The notes beneath the pieces are model-generated. The model made no database searches, was not told the DNA's origin, and saw only the letters and a program-made list of their open reading frames with translations. A stretch of DNA of 64,000 bases from Amblyomma americanum (lineage: Eukaryota > Arthropoda > Arachnida > Ixodida > Ixodidae): assembly GCF_052857255.1 (NCBI RefSeq), contig NC_135497.1, forward strand, positions 186,038,084-186,102,083, written 5' to 3'. Positions 8,755-34,224 of the stretch are shown piece after piece. The position numbers and the translations under genes are program-made. Numbering within the stretch: position 1 is the stretch's first letter; each line of letters opens with the position of its first letter.

Positions 8755-11700
8755 TTATTTTCCGTTGTCCCTGCCTGTTGTCCTCTGGCCTTTCAACAAA
8801 TGCTTAATGCGTTGCATCCGCTCCAACAGCTGATTGTAATGATCTTTGCACGAATTAATTTGTAGTGCATGCTTCTCCTCATCGATTTTCACTTTCCTCT
8901 CTTCCAATGCCAGTTTTCTCTCATCTAGACACAATTGGGGCTTTGCTAAGGCGAACTTTTCCTTCTTTAGAAGAAACTCGTATTCTTCTCTTCGGGCCAG
9001 GAGCTCTAGGCCCATGCTTTGGAGTCCTTGTATTCCTGTCAGGAAAACAAAAAGAAAACATTTTTACTGTCCCCTAGAGTGTGAATGATACTAAACTATT
9101 GAACCACTCATAGTCATGTTATAAATATTGTGACGAAGAAGACGACGAACTGTGCAGTGGCGCGGGCAGGAGCGCTCGCGCTAGGCCGGCAGCCATTAAA
9201 TCATCTCATCTCCATCGATCATCGTGTCTCTTTCTTCGGCTGGCCGCCACGTAACATTTGGTGGAGGTGCTGGGGTCCCTTCATCGCCATCCTGGTCCCG
9301 GAGCCTGCCGTGGTCGTCGGCCGTGTGTGCCTGGTCCGCACCGCCCGGCTGTGCCCAGCCCGCCAGACCTGAACCGACCTCGCCGCTTACCCCAGCCCCG
9401 TCCACCGCCCCGACCACAAGACACGACGAACTGACCACGTTGCCGCGACCGGAATGACCCGACCGACCCGAGACGCTGCCCACACGTGAGGACACCGCCC
9501 CCCCTGCCTCTGCCGTTCGGTGCGTCCAAGGACCTCGGCCGTCGGCTCCTGGCAACCTGCGGCCCGGATGCTTCGTGGACCGGGACTCATTCGCCGATCT
9601 TCTCATTCACCGTGGCGGCAAGCCCTTCACCTCCTTCTTCTGTATCCAACCATTTTACAAGCCCATCGTCATCTGCAGCATTTCATCTTCAGTGCCGATC
9701 TTCTCGTTCGCGATCGGGACGATCGCTCGGTGGCCCCGAGTAGTGTGACGAAGAAGACGACGAACTGTGCAGTGGCGCGGGCAGGAGCGCTCGCGCTAGG
9801 CCGGCAGCCATTAAATCATCTCATCTCCATCGATCATCGTGTCTCTTTCTTCGGCTGGCCGCCACGTAACAATATACTCATGAAGCAAATGTTGCATTCA
9901 GAGCACACTACATTTGTTACGCTTCAAACTGTTGCACACCAACAGGGTAAAAACTGCTTGCATCTCTGTAAACATGATGTACAGCATTTGTCAATCCAGC
10001 CGACAGGGTTCACCCTAGAGCGGTATACATTCTCAGTGGCGCCTTTTGAGCAGCGAAGCAACATTCCAGAAGATTTAGAGCTTTAGGAGCAAGGGTGAGA
10101 AGCATGCTTACCTTGCCTGGCAATAGCAGGGGCCTTGCACAGCTCAAAAGCTACCCCTTTGATTTGGACACAGCTGACAAAGGCTGTACACTGTGTTTGC
10201 AAAGGTTTTTATGCCCCTGCTTGGAAGTAAGGACACATGAAACAAAGTGAAAATATATCTAGAGCTGAGTGATGTCATGTGATAACTATTATAATGTTGT
10301 GCAAATGGCTTGTGGCCCAGGTTGTCGGGTCCAGTTGTGTGAATTTGTATGCTAGAGTAAGGTCAGAGATACTAAGCTTTATGCTGCAAGTTGTGAAGCT
10401 GTATTAGTACTGTGAAGTTGGCGCTGTTAACTTGAGTGTGACTGCGTACTATTACATGTTCAACAGTGTACAGAAGTTGTTGTTTCATGTTATTGTAGCC
10501 TGCTGTATGTCATGTGCCCAGTGGGTGCAAAGGGTCCAAGCTGCAAATGACAGCTGTTTTCTTTTCATCTCCACTTGTGCAGTGTATGCTTCCAGATAAA
10601 TAAACCAATTTCAAGTTTGGCATTCGCTTGCCAAGGTGCAGATGTCGTACCTGAAAAAAGGCCCTGTATTCCAATTACAAACCTGCTGGTCACGTAAAAG
10701 TCGTAGAGAGTTTGACATAATGGATAGCACTGCTATGATGGCAGCTGAGCCCTTTCTGCAAAAGCTGCCATTTGAAAAAGAAAATTGGTGCACACATGAT
10801 CCATCAACGCCTTCTCCCTCGCTTAAATATACCTTTAGAAAGTGGCGTAGAGTCCGAAGTTACAACTCCTCATAACAGTGTGCTTGCCACTCTCAAAATA
10901 CAGCCTCTACACAACAAGCCATCCCGTCATGGCAGCTTACAGATTGGGGCGCTCCACTAAAACATAGTGCAAACACTGCAGTGCTTCACAATGAATTTTA
11001 CTGAAACATGAGCAAATTATGGATACGAAGTTAAAAAATTACCAACCAGAGAAAATGTACGGTGAATAAAGTAATTAAAATAATTGGTTTTGGGGGAAAA
11101 GAAATGGCGCAGTATCTGTCTCGTATATCGGAGGACACCAGTGTCCCATTTATCTACCTTTGCTAACTGCATGCTTTTATCTACACCTGAAAATATCTAC
11201 GCAATTAACTGCATACAAGTTCATGTTGCTTTGCCACTGTCATAATTTTTCTCTTGGTTTTATTGTGTTTGTATACTTCAGAGCATTTCAGCAGGAAGCA
11301 GTGCTTTGTTCACAGGTGGGCAGCTCGCTCATGAGTGCACACATACCAATTTACTTGCACATGTGAGGAGCATGAAAGAGTGAGCCCTTTTGAGCGTCAA
11401 CCCTCATCAGTACAAGTAGACTGTGGTTGACAAACAGAAGCTGCATGCATGCTATTAGAGACTCTAGTTGAGGGCTTTAAGTTATTTAGGCCATTTGGGG
11501 TACTTTCGCATCCACCGTCACACAGCTTGTGAGCATTTTTTTATTTTTGCCTCCAAAATGCAGTGGTAATGACCATAATTCAATCCGACATCCTTAAATG
11601 AATGAAAAATATGCCTGACTTGAGCTAACTATCGCCATGTTTCTGTCAACATAGCCGTCTGTGCCCTGTTATTCTGACACTGCCAAATTGAAAAAAAAAT

Positions 11701-13333
11701 TTAACGCCAACTTGCCCAAGCCTAAACATTTTTCGGCATGCACGCAGACACATCGTCCACACATCTACCTGCAAGTCCGTCTGCTGTGATGCACAACAAA
11801 GTAACTTTGAATGCAATAATGTGTTCAAGCTGTACTCAGTGCTCCACACAAAAGCACCACCCAAGGAATGCTTTAAACTGCGTGCAGCACTGTGTTAGTT
11901 TTACCTTTGGGCATGTTTTGAGCTCGCTGCCTCTTTCGTCTTTGCCGAGGCTGTGCTTCTGGCTGGCGCGCCATCGCAGCAGCATCATGACTTGCAGAGT
12001 CATGGTTCTCTGCTGGGATGTGTTCAGTGCGGACAGAGCGTGGGCTCTGTGGGGACAGCGGGGCCTTCTCAATGTGGCCTAGTGACATCAGTATCCGGGA
12101 GGCTGCTGACCCATCACAGTCTGCAAGAAAGCAGTACAGAAATTCCACTGCTATGATTAACTTTTGCAACACCACTTCTGAATACAAATAAATGAAGACA
12201 ATCCTCCTAGTGTGCATGTTGTCACTGGCATGACCACATCAGTGTGGAAAAAGAAAAACAACAGTGGGCTGACATGATAGAAAATATCAGCTTTCTCTTC
12301 TGCTGCATCTTGCTGTGCTCTGTGGGGCTGACAGGCCGTGTTAATTGCACTACTTGGACATTGATGTATAGTGTGGAAGAATGACATATTACTGCAAATG
12401 CAAGAAAATAGACCAAGATGGGTAGTGTTTGCAAACTCGCAGACTTATCATGCGGCGCTATTGTATAACAAGAGAGAGTCGTGCAAATCTATGCGTTTAC
12501 AAACCCTGCGGTAAACACTGGGTGGCTTGCTTGTAAATATTTTTTCCTCTCAGTACTCGCTGCAGCAGTATCTTTATAGCCAGTTTTAGAAACGTCAACC
12601 CTGTCCTATTCGATACAGGGTAATTGCTGAGTTCAATATACACTCTGTTTTAACGACTTCAAAGGATCTGTACTGGATTATTACAAAGCACGATTACAAA
12701 ACTTGCCGCTCATCCCTCCGTCGTCGGCTTGGCCACATTCGGTGTCAACCGACAGCACAGCACCGTCCCTCATGCTCTGCGCGGCACGCATTTCGGCAGC
12801 AGCCGAAAACGGCGCCGCCAGCGCCCTTTTGCACGGTGCCGTCGCGCTTCCTTTTCTCGGCACTGTCCTGGACGTATATCCGAATTCCTGGGCCATATCG
12901 GATATTTCTTGTAGAAGCTGATCCAGCTCGTGGTATTGCTCCTCTGTTCCCGATCTGAGGAGAGCGCAGGTTAGGTTGTGTGATAACGCACGCAACGTAT
13001 AAGTCACAGGCACAGCGCAAGGCAAAATACGTACATAAACACTTAATTTCGTAGGTTCGCTTTGTCTTGCTGCCGAAAATACTCAAGCAGCAGGTCCAGA
13101 CGGTCGCGCACTCCGCGGAGGGTGATATCGCGCCCCACTGCATCGGCCACGTTTCGGCGCACTTCGTCCCAAACGCGAGGACTGGTGAACGGATTTGCTG
13201 CGACTACCTCGCGTAAAAGGCATATGTCTTCATCTACGCGAAACCTTTTCCTAGGTTTGCGGTTGGATACGCCAATGCGTTCCGCGGAGGCCGAGGCACA
13301 TTCGCTGTCAGCTGCAGAACGGGCGGCTGGCAT
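8755..13333 (-). CDS. Myb/SANT-like DNA-binding protein with C-terminal coiled coil (4 exons, 346 aa)
   Basis: Exons on the minus strand are 13,333-13,047, 12,954-12,698, 12,120-11,905 and 9,035-8,755. Lengths of 287, 257, 216 and 281 nt join in one open frame of 346 codons plus stop. Residues about 29-90 form a Myb/SANT-like helical domain (RKRFRVDEDICLLREV...VWDEV...RGVRDRLDLLLEYF). Exon 2 continues with SGTEEQY...LLQEISD, a block I know from many tick proteins of this type. Exon 3 is polar and basic. Exon 4 (residues 255-346) is a strongly charged heptad-like coiled coil. Introns 2 and 3 have GT-AG ends. Intron 1 would start with TT at 13,046-13,045 where GT is expected. Such proteins are DNA-binding partners encoded by Harbinger transposons and also exist as host genes. 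The 2.9-kb third intron contains a small LTR element. Confidence 0.7.
9129..9871 (+). mobile_element. TRIM-like non-autonomous LTR retrotransposon, identical LTRs
   Basis: Two copies of a 128-bp repeat, 9,129-9,256 and 9,744-9,871, appear identical base for base. Each starts TGTGACG and ends CGTAACA. They enclose 487 bp of GC-rich sequence with no gag or pol. The internal part begins TTTGGTGGAGGTGCTGGGG, compatible with a tRNA primer-binding site whose TGG matches a tRNA CCA end. Flanks share ATAT (or AATAT if the LTR ends one base earlier), a 4-5 bp target duplication as in Gypsy elements. It sits in intron 3 of the Myb-like gene, so it must be removed by splicing if that gene is expressed. 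Strand is assigned from the primer-binding-site position. Confidence 0.85.
9872..11072. other. Intron 3 of the Myb-like gene, no further feature
   Basis: This is AT-rich intronic sequence. No frame or repeat family is recognised. Confidence 0.5.
11073..11140 (-). mobile_element. SINE 3' fragment
   Basis: The first 60-70 bases of the tail end of the Ruka-like SINE (minus strand) are present: AATAATTGGTTTTGGGGG followed by the ATGGCGCAGTATCTGTCTC block. The element stops abruptly after GGACACC. Confidence 0.8.
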
Positions 13334-13480
13334 GTTTACTCTGCGCCCGTGAGAGTGGGACCAGAAGGCCTAGCGTGAGCCGCGCTCGTCTCGCCGTTCC
13401 GCGCTCCGCTGGGAGTCCGCGCGAGCGGAACGGAAGGGCCGGTCCGCTCGCGCTCTCCCGTCTGACCGTTCGGCGCATAC
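13334..13480 (-). promoter_or_regulatory. GC/CpG-rich region upstream of the Myb-like gene
   Basis: Immediately upstream of the ATG at 13,333 is a dense CpG run (CGCGCTCGTC, CCGCGCGAGCGGAACGG and similar). This suits a CpG-rich start region. No TATA box was seen. About 340 bases further up is the palindrome TGACGTCA (13,677-13,684), a CRE-type site. Confidence 0.35.
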
Positions 13481-14078
13481 GCTCTGCTAAAACTGCCTAA
13501 TAGTAAGAAACTCTATGCTCCGAGGTGAGGTGCTCAAAACCGCTCAGGGAAATACGTTAGCCGTGAAGACATTCATGACCGGATCACGATTCCGGTCGGT
13601 CACGTTTTCTTCCCCCGTTTTAAAGCGAAAGCTTCACTGGCCTAGCAGGAGCGTGCAAACTCGGCTCCGATAAACGTGACGTCACACACGTTAAGTCAAG
13701 TGACGTAGCGTCGCTGCCATAGCAACTCATCACGTGACTTCACCGCGCCGCCAAGCCATCGCCGTTTTACAACCGCGCAGCGGCTGGTGCCTGTCCCCGG
13801 GATCTAGCTAAACCTCAGTTGGATAAAAAAAAAATTAGCTGCGGTTCAACTACTGCTGAACCTAAACAGTGCAGTTGTACGCTTTGAGGCATTGCTCCAC
13901 TATTTTAGACGCTCCAAACGTCGGCCAAGAGACTACGAACTTGTGAAGCTTTCTCCACTTGCGTATAGCGCCTTCACATTCCAATCTGTCGTCGTCTAAT
14001 TAGAGCCGGTACATGGCTACACAGCTTTTTGTCAGTAACCGTATACGTTTGTAAACGCGTCCAACCACGGTCAATTGG

Positions 14079-14240
14079 TCACGAAAAAGTGTCATGTTTC
14101 GTCTCCAGCGACGGGTCAGCGGTAAGTTCACCGGTGTCATCACGCAGGCTAAGTAATCCCACGCACTCTGCCTTCTTCTCGGTTTCAGCTGCGGCCATTT
14201 TTTCAGTATTTTTGATCTGAAGCTTTTGATTTAGGCGCTG
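14079..14240 (-). other. Possible small exon or short ORF
   Basis: Minus-strand frame with a Met at 14,198 (MAAAETEKKAEC...) reaching a TGA at 14,079-14,081. It follows a possible acceptor (GTTCCAG) at about 14,254. Codon choice looks plausible for coding, but no domain is recognised and no partner exon was found. It may be the 5' coding exon of a gene leftward on the minus strand, or chance. Confidence 0.2.
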
Positions 14241-14897
14241 CCCCTCCTGCTCTGGAACAACGAAAGAAAAGATCATAAAAGATGGAGCGTGTCTGCCGAG
14301 AAAACAACCACATATAAGGGTAAAAATGCAGACGCACAACCGAAAATGCGGAAGCGAAAGTTCTGTGCGTTTACCTTAAACGGAGTAATCGCTCAGCACT
14401 GCAGATAATGGTGTTCTATAGCAGACGGCAGATTTACTGCGCTGAGAAAAGTAGCGCGTTGGTCTGGTTTGTACTTATCTACAGATGTCTAATTGGACCT
14501 GGTGACTTTTGAAGGCAGGCGAACGCAATACCAAGTTGACACGCGAGCGTGGGTGCTAAGGTTAACTAGTGTTGCACTGGAAAGCTGATATTACCCCGGG
14601 AGCTTCAAGTCACCCCAGCCCCCCCCCCCCCCCCCCCTCTTTATCTTTTCAACAAATGACCGTTGTAATTCAGTTAAGCAGCAAGTTGCGCTAGCTAGCT
14701 GGCGATTCACGAATGGGGAAATATGGGTGAGCGATAGACACCGCAAATTATTCTGTCTTTTTTGTGTCCCGTCTATGACCCTGGTGAAAAGTTATGAAAC
14801 AGACATTGCTGTGAAAATGAAGAAAGATATTTATCTCTCCCCTTAAATTCACACCCATAGTTTTAACTGTTCTAACTTTGTCGCCCGATGTAAACAG
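14241..14897. other. Intergenic, includes an 18-20 base C run
   Basis: No gene is supported. A poly-C tract lies at about 14,619-14,637. The stretch ends at the left boundary of the tandem array. Confidence 0.6.
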
Positions 14898-15798
14898 TTG
14901 ATTCAGAATCCCTTAGCATGGTGTCCACAGAAACGGAGGGTAGGTGCTTTGGAAGCCACGCGAGCTTTCGTGATCTGAAAGCCCTATGGTTAGAGGCGGG
15001 AGCGATATTTCCGGCGAGGGCCTGGGGTAAAGAGCTATTTGTCTCTATAGCAGTTTAGCGTCAGCATCACCAGCTCTTAACGCGATAGCGGTAAAGGCCC
15101 CGTTCACCCGAAAATCCAGTGCCGATGTTCGTGTTTTCGGTGTTGTGAGTGAAAAATCGCAAGCTCTTGATTGCCCAGGTATTGAATGCCCAGGTATTTT
15201 TGGATGCAAAGTAGAGAACGACCGTTTGCATATATGGTAATTAACCTATTCCGCTACCGCGTTATACCCTTAGGGCGGAGCTTATGTGATCCTTCCAAGT
15301 TTTGCATGGCAGGTAAGAAAGCGCTTCCTGATGTCCCTGAGGGGCTCAAGTATGTCTCCTTACTACGTTTGCATTACAGGATAGGTTCACACTTCGCCGA
15401 CTACCGCTTGGTTTTGTGACCGCGAGCTGTGGCGTTCGTGATTTGATTCCCGGTGTGTAGAGCCCATGCCATGGTAAACGGTTCTCAGCTGGTACCCCCA
15501 TGGCGGAATATTTGGGAAGCCTTCTCGATGGGGCTACCGCTGGTGTAATTACGACTGATTGTCTGCGAGTCGAGGTTACTGTCAAGGATCTGTGCCATCT
15601 GTTTCCGTCGGCGACTGCGAGGATTTTGTTGGTCAAATAGCAGAAAGGTCGCGGCAGTGTAACGCGAAATTCGGCGACAACTCGTGCACTACTGGAGTGA
15701 AACTCGTTGCATTTTTATCGCCTTACCGTAAAATCCGGTATACAGTCCGCACGCAGTGTATAGTCCGCAAAGCACAATTTTGGCTGCATATGGATTGT

Positions 15799-16125
15799 AA
15801 AACTTTTATTTCCAACAGTATGAGAGGCTTTAGGCCCCTCACCTAAACGACAGCCAGAATTTCCTGTCTTGTGGCGGCGTCTTCGGCCAGTTGTACGACC
15901 TTTGTCTGAATCATCAGATCGGTGCTGAATAGGAGAGCCTCCCATTGGTCAAGCGACAGAATTTTTTTCCCTCCAGGGGGGCAAAAGGGCATTTCCAATA
16001 TATATGGTTGAGATCCGCGTTGTGGTGACATAGCTTGCACACATTTGAATATTGTGACGGATAATAAAGACTACACATAACTGGGTTCTGGAATGTATGA
16101 GTCTGGAGACGGCTGATGAGAAAAA
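15799..16125 (-). mobile_element. LINE 3' end fragment (unit 1)
   Basis: Minus-strand pieces carry a C-x2-C...H...C knuckle (CKLCHHNADLNHIYWKC) and a C-terminal block (WEALLFSTD...VVQLAEDAAT) related to the same region of the LINE at 2,370-2,570. The strand ends in GGAAATAAAAG. Frames are broken by small indels. It is 5'-truncated, as is usual for LINE insertions. Confidence 0.75.
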
Positions 16126-16422
16126 AAATACTACACTTTCCGCACTCGTTACATACAATATCAAAATCAGGCGTGCGAACAGCACATAAAATTATATTTG
16201 GCGCAGTTCAAGTATCACAAAACGTGGCAATAGAGTAACCGTCGCGAACTTTGTGCCACATTCAGCGATGCTGAAAAAGAAAAATGCTGTGCAGTGCATG
16301 TATACAGATGGTCCACAAAGCGCAAAATATGAATTTTTTAGCATGTATCACTCGCAGACTTATACCAGAAACAGTAGTATATGTTACATAATTTCTGCCC
16401 TTCCCCCTAAAAGAGCCGCTTG

Positions 16423-16423
<1 letters not shown>

Positions 16424-16516
<93 letters not shown>
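16424..16516. repeat. (TA)n microsatellite, 93 bp (unit 1)
   Basis: Pure TA dinucleotide run. The same locus is 63 bp in unit 2 and 25 bp in unit 3. Confidence 0.98.
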
Positions 16517-16518
<2 letters not shown>

Positions 16519-17020
16519 AATTCTTTCTCAGTATACAGGAAATGCGAGGCATCTCATGGCAAGGAAATATGCTACAGATTAGAAATTACAACCTACACTG
16601 CGCTCATCATCCTCGTCCGTACCGTTTTCCTCGTTCCGTTTACTGACAAGCACAAGGCACTCCGAGCGTATCCAAATTCTAAAGCTTCATTTGGGTAAGC
16701 ACAACGAATAAATGAGTCAAATAACATTTATTTACTTACATTCAACCGCATAAACGAACAGTTCGATGTGTTTATATTTTTTAACGGCAAGCTCATGATT
16801 CACTTAAAGATGAGGAAGACGAGGTTTGCGACGTTCAGTGATGTGTTCATCTCTAAAAACTCAAATTTCCTTTAAATAATATAAGGCACACTTTTTACGC
16901 ACTTCTTGGCCTTCGCCGGATTCTGAGCTGATCCCTCTTTATGGGAGTGTCATTAACCTTGCGAGACCAACGACAACCAAAGACGGTTTACCACAAATCA
17001 CCTACTCCTTCAGTGCAGAT

Positions 17021-17333
17021 GTCCGCCGCGGTGGCTCAGTGGTTAGGCCGCTCGACTACTGATCCGTAGTTCCCGGGTTCGAACCCGACCGCGGCGGCTG
17101 CGTTTTTATGGAGGAAAAACGCTAAGGCGCTCGTGTGCTGTGCGATGTCAGCGCACGTTAAATAACCCCAGGTGGTCGAAATTTTTCCGGAGCCCTTCAC
17201 TACGGCACCTATTCATTTCTTCTTTCACTCCCTCCTTTATTCCTTCCCTTACGGCGCGGTTCAGGTGTCCAACGATATATGAGACAGATACTGCGCCATT
17301 TTCTTTCCCCCAAGAAACCAATTATTATTATTA
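17021..17333 (+). mobile_element. Full-length Ruka-like SINE (unit 1)
   Basis: Plus-strand copy. The head GTCCGCCGCGGTGGCTCAGT has the A-box region and GGGTTCGAACCC the B box. The tail ends in a short ATT repeat. Flanks TTCAGTGCAGAT (17,009-17,020) and TTCAGCGCAGAT (17,334-17,345) form a 12-bp target duplication with one mismatch. Confidence 0.93.
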
Positions 17334-18000
17334 TTCAGCGCAGATCGGGTTTGGGGTAGGTGTCGCATTTGTAAATATACCAGCGCAAAACGTAAGCCCA
17401 TGTTACGGCAGAAGGGAAGACATTACGACAAATCCATTGCTCTCCTCACTGTAGTCGCGTCTATTTTTGTGTACTCACTTCGTTTTTACAATGCGTGAGT
17501 ATCGTTACAACTGATCCTGGTTGGACGAGCGTAAGGGAAACGCCTGCTGGATGCAGCGGGCATCTTGGAAGCCTAAACGCGGGAAGCAACGCGCAAGCTG
17601 TGCAACATACTCTGAAAAGCTGTTAAAATTGTATGTACTGAATTTCGCGAGATAGGGGTCACAGTCATGTTCTCACAAAAAAAATCCTCAGCATAATTAA
17701 TCCAATCAATGAACAATTTCGAGCGTAAGGAGGCCCGTACCAAATCGCACTCAGCTTGCCACCCTTACAAATGCTGGTAAGGAATTGTCTGTTTTGCTGC
17801 TGGGGCCTGATGTTTAATTCACAGGAAGTTAATTTAAACACCTGTTTTGATGCACAGCACGGGGAAGGCGCAAATGCAACCATTTTTCGCTTAATTTTGT
17901 ACACTAGGTATGCGGATATCTATGGCTATTGAGGAAGGCTCCAATTTTGTTCCTCTTACGTTATGTTAAGGTCTGTTTACACAATGAACCCCACATCGTA

Positions 18001-18240
18001 GACGCCACAGTGCCTTTGGCGGTCGTCTGCTGATACCAAGGTCGCCAGTTCGATTTCTGCCATGGCGGCCATATTTCGATGGAGGCGTAATACAAAAATA
18101 CCCGTGTGCGGCAGCGACAAGTGGCGCATGTTAAAGATCCCCATTTGGGCTAAATTATTCTGCAGCCCTCCACTACGGTGTTCCTCACACCCCATGTGTC
18201 GGTTCGAGACGTTAAAGTCGACAATTACAAAAAATAAAAT
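18001..18240 (+). mobile_element. Old diverged SINE-like sequence (unit 1)
   Basis: Shares the order of short blocks with the Ruka-like SINE (GATGGAGGCG, CGTGTG, ATGTTAAAGATCCCCA, TTATTCTGCAGCCCTCCACTACGG) but with many changes and no clean tRNA head. It is probably an older SINE with the same core. Counterparts lie at 37,296-37,535 and 56,543-56,782. Confidence 0.55.
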
Positions 18241-18914
18241 CTGGAGACCAGTTTTTGTGTCGCGAAACAGGCTTCGCGTGGCGTTCTACTTTCTGTTCGT
18301 AATGATCGCGCCTGGCCCGTATCTGGCCGGGCCCCGGTTGATGATGATGATAATGATGATGATTTTGTCCTCTGGTTGAATGGTACGTACCCACGGTGGG
18401 GGATTGGACAGGGTACATTGGCCCCGGTTATCTGCGCACCAGGGGTTCCAGCAGAAATTCCGATATCCTTTCTTCTGACGGCGGACCCCGGATCCTTGGC
18501 TGCCATGTTGGTGAACGCCGCACAGTGAAATGTGATGCGCATGTCTAATCCTGTTATCAGCACCTGTGATGCTGGAGGTCAGAGCAAGCGGCTGTAAGTG
18601 GATTAGGCATACGCACGGCCTGTCGCCGTGCTACGTTCACCAACATCAGACAATTGTCCGCGGGCAGTGTGCATACCTAACACACCGAAAGCAGAACGCA
18701 ACCCGGACCAAGGAACGGCAAGAGGCCCGTATTGTGAATCCACATTTACTAAAGAATTCCATAATCCATCAAAAGTATTGATCATTATACCTAGTAAAAT
18801 CACTGCCCGGATGAACAATTTCTGCGCAAATTGTCGGTGTTAATAGCTTGCTGTTCACCAGGAATATATTGGCACATAGCCACCCAATCTGAACCTGGCA
18901 ACGTTTGGCAGAAG

Positions 18915-19275
18915 GTTAGGTGGGTGGATGAGATTAAGAGGTTTGCAGGCATAAGGTGGGTGCAGCTGGCAAAGGACAGGAATAACTGGAGAGCCATGGG
19001 AGAAGCCTTTGACCTGCAGTGAGCGTAGTCGGGCTGAAGACAGCGATGATGATAATGACCCACCCAAACCCCCAACCCAACCTCCCATACCCACATCCAA
19101 CCCCTTCCTCCCAATGGGAAGCCACTGTTTCGAGAGCACAAACCAGGATGACCAGCGCAGACTGATCGACCAGGCAAGCCCGATTGGAACAGATAATGAG
19201 GCCCTGGACTCAGGTCTCTAACCTCTTGTGGCTACAGTCAGGCTGCTGCTGCTGCTAATGATGATGAAATAAAGT
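18915..19275 (+). mobile_element. Two stacked LINE 3' ends upstream of tubulin (unit 1)
   Basis: The first piece (18,915-19,045) encodes RWVDEIKRFAG...LAKDRNNWRAMGEAF, the C-terminal signature of RTE-like/craniofacial LINE ORFs, and ends in a GATGATGATAATGA tail. The second (19,060-19,275) encodes DDQRRLIDQA...EALDSGL and ends CTGCTGCTGCTGC...ATGATGAAATAAAG, like another LINE tail. Counterparts are at 38,210-38,570 and 57,457-57,817. The tubulin promoter begins within about 300 bases. Confidence 0.6.
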
Positions 19276-19552
19276 TTTCCAATTGGTCGGTAACATTCAA
19301 ACTTTAGAACCGACCGCACGCGCACAAATCGAAAGGTTAGAAAAGTGAAAAAATTATGCTGCAGAATGCACGTTAGTTCTTTCGAGCGAAACCAATTCCA
19401 AGCACCGAGAAAAGAAAGTAGAAGAGGCCGAGTTTGCCCCTGCAGCCAGTTGAGAGAACCCCGTTGTGCCGGAAGCTTTGCGATACGAAAAATAGTTCGC
19501 GTTGTACGGCGCATATCGTTTACACGGCATCCTGTACGTGAACTGAAGGTCT

Positions 19553-19561
19553 TATATATAA
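19553..19561 (+). promoter_or_regulatory. TATA-like box, beta-tubulin copy 1
   Basis: TATATATAA lies 197 bases upstream of the start codon, so transcription would begin near 19,585-19,590 with a 5' UTR of about 170 bases. It is conserved in all three units. Confidence 0.5.
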
Positions 19562-19757
19562 GCTCTGAAACGCATTTACTATGGCAGGAACAGGCTGCGG
19601 CACTACTTTATGCGCTATTGAGTCGACACGCGTACACATAGGAACAGAGTTGAGGAAGAAGTGAGCGTTGATGCGGCGCAAGGCTACAAATGCGTGGACC
19701 CTTGACCCGGGCAGGCAGTCGGCATCTTGACAGCTGAGTCTCGGAGTGGCATCGAAC

Positions 19758-33381
<13,624 letters not shown>

Positions 33382-33414
33382 TTTGTGTGCAGTGCTTTTT
33401 TTCTTTCGGTTTAC

Positions 33415-33420
33415 AATAAA
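33415..33420 (+). terminator. Poly(A) signal, tubulin copy 1
   Basis: AATAAA 33 bases after the stop codon, followed by a GT-rich stretch. Confidence 0.8.
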
Positions 33421-34224
33421 GTTTGTTTGTCGTGGATCCTTCTTTTTGAGCCAGGTGCTTGTGCACTTTAGTATGTCGTAGGCCCGGACTGCGTCACAAG
33501 GATGGTCACGCAAAGCAGCTAAACCTTACTGTATTGCAATGTGCGCACATCTGTAAATAGCAGTGTGACCGCCGTTTTCGGCATTTTGACGAAACTCTAA
33601 AATCTGTTAAAATCTTCTCATCGAACCGCTTTTAGAGCGAACGCAAGGTGATCAAGGAAAACTAGTTTTGATGAGCTATTATTGGTCTCGGATACTTCCT
33701 GTCTGATGATGTGGCAAATTCTCTGTGCTGTCGAAACTGATATGACAAGAGCCGGTTTTTAGAACATCGCTACGGAGAATACATTTTGCTTATTCTCAGT
33801 GTTACTTGACTGAGGTTATTTGGCATATTATCTAGCCATCTTTTGTCTCATATTTTTACGATTTTTAACAAAAATTTCAGTGACGGGATCTTCGTCAATA
33901 CTAGGACGATCGAATCACTTTCCTTTAGAGACTCTTCTACTTGAGGCAAGGAAAACACGTTGAGAAGACGCCCACATCACATCAAGTAGCATTTGAGGCT
34001 GCTTGACCAATTCATTGTTCAGCGATAGTCTAGCTCCTCGGGGCTGCTGAACCTGTAGCGATCTAACCACAAGGCCCATATCTCGTCCTTCTGTGAGCGG
34101 CATAGCCCTAACCCGGGACGCAGCGCAAAAAGGTTCGTCGTCAAAGGCTTTGGCGATTCGCCACTGTGAGGAGCCCTCAACCCTTAATACTCAACGAACA
34201 TTGTCCGTGTTGAATTCTGCGCTA
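33421..34224. other. Intergenic end of unit 1, no feature
   Basis: No gene or repeat family is recognised. It ends at the tandem junction. The unit 2 counterpart is 52,701-53,505. Confidence 0.55.

Noticed and set aside
9520..10086. 188-codon plus-strand frame
   Set aside because: It starts inside the LTR element, runs through the 3' LTR and into intron sequence, so it is a chance frame in GC-rich DNA.
16253..16582. Frames with long Ile-Tyr runs
   Set aside because: Translation of the (TA)n microsatellite.
17021..17100. tRNA gene
   Set aside because: A and B boxes are present but they belong to the head of a SINE with a common body and tail; the same head recurs at several sites.
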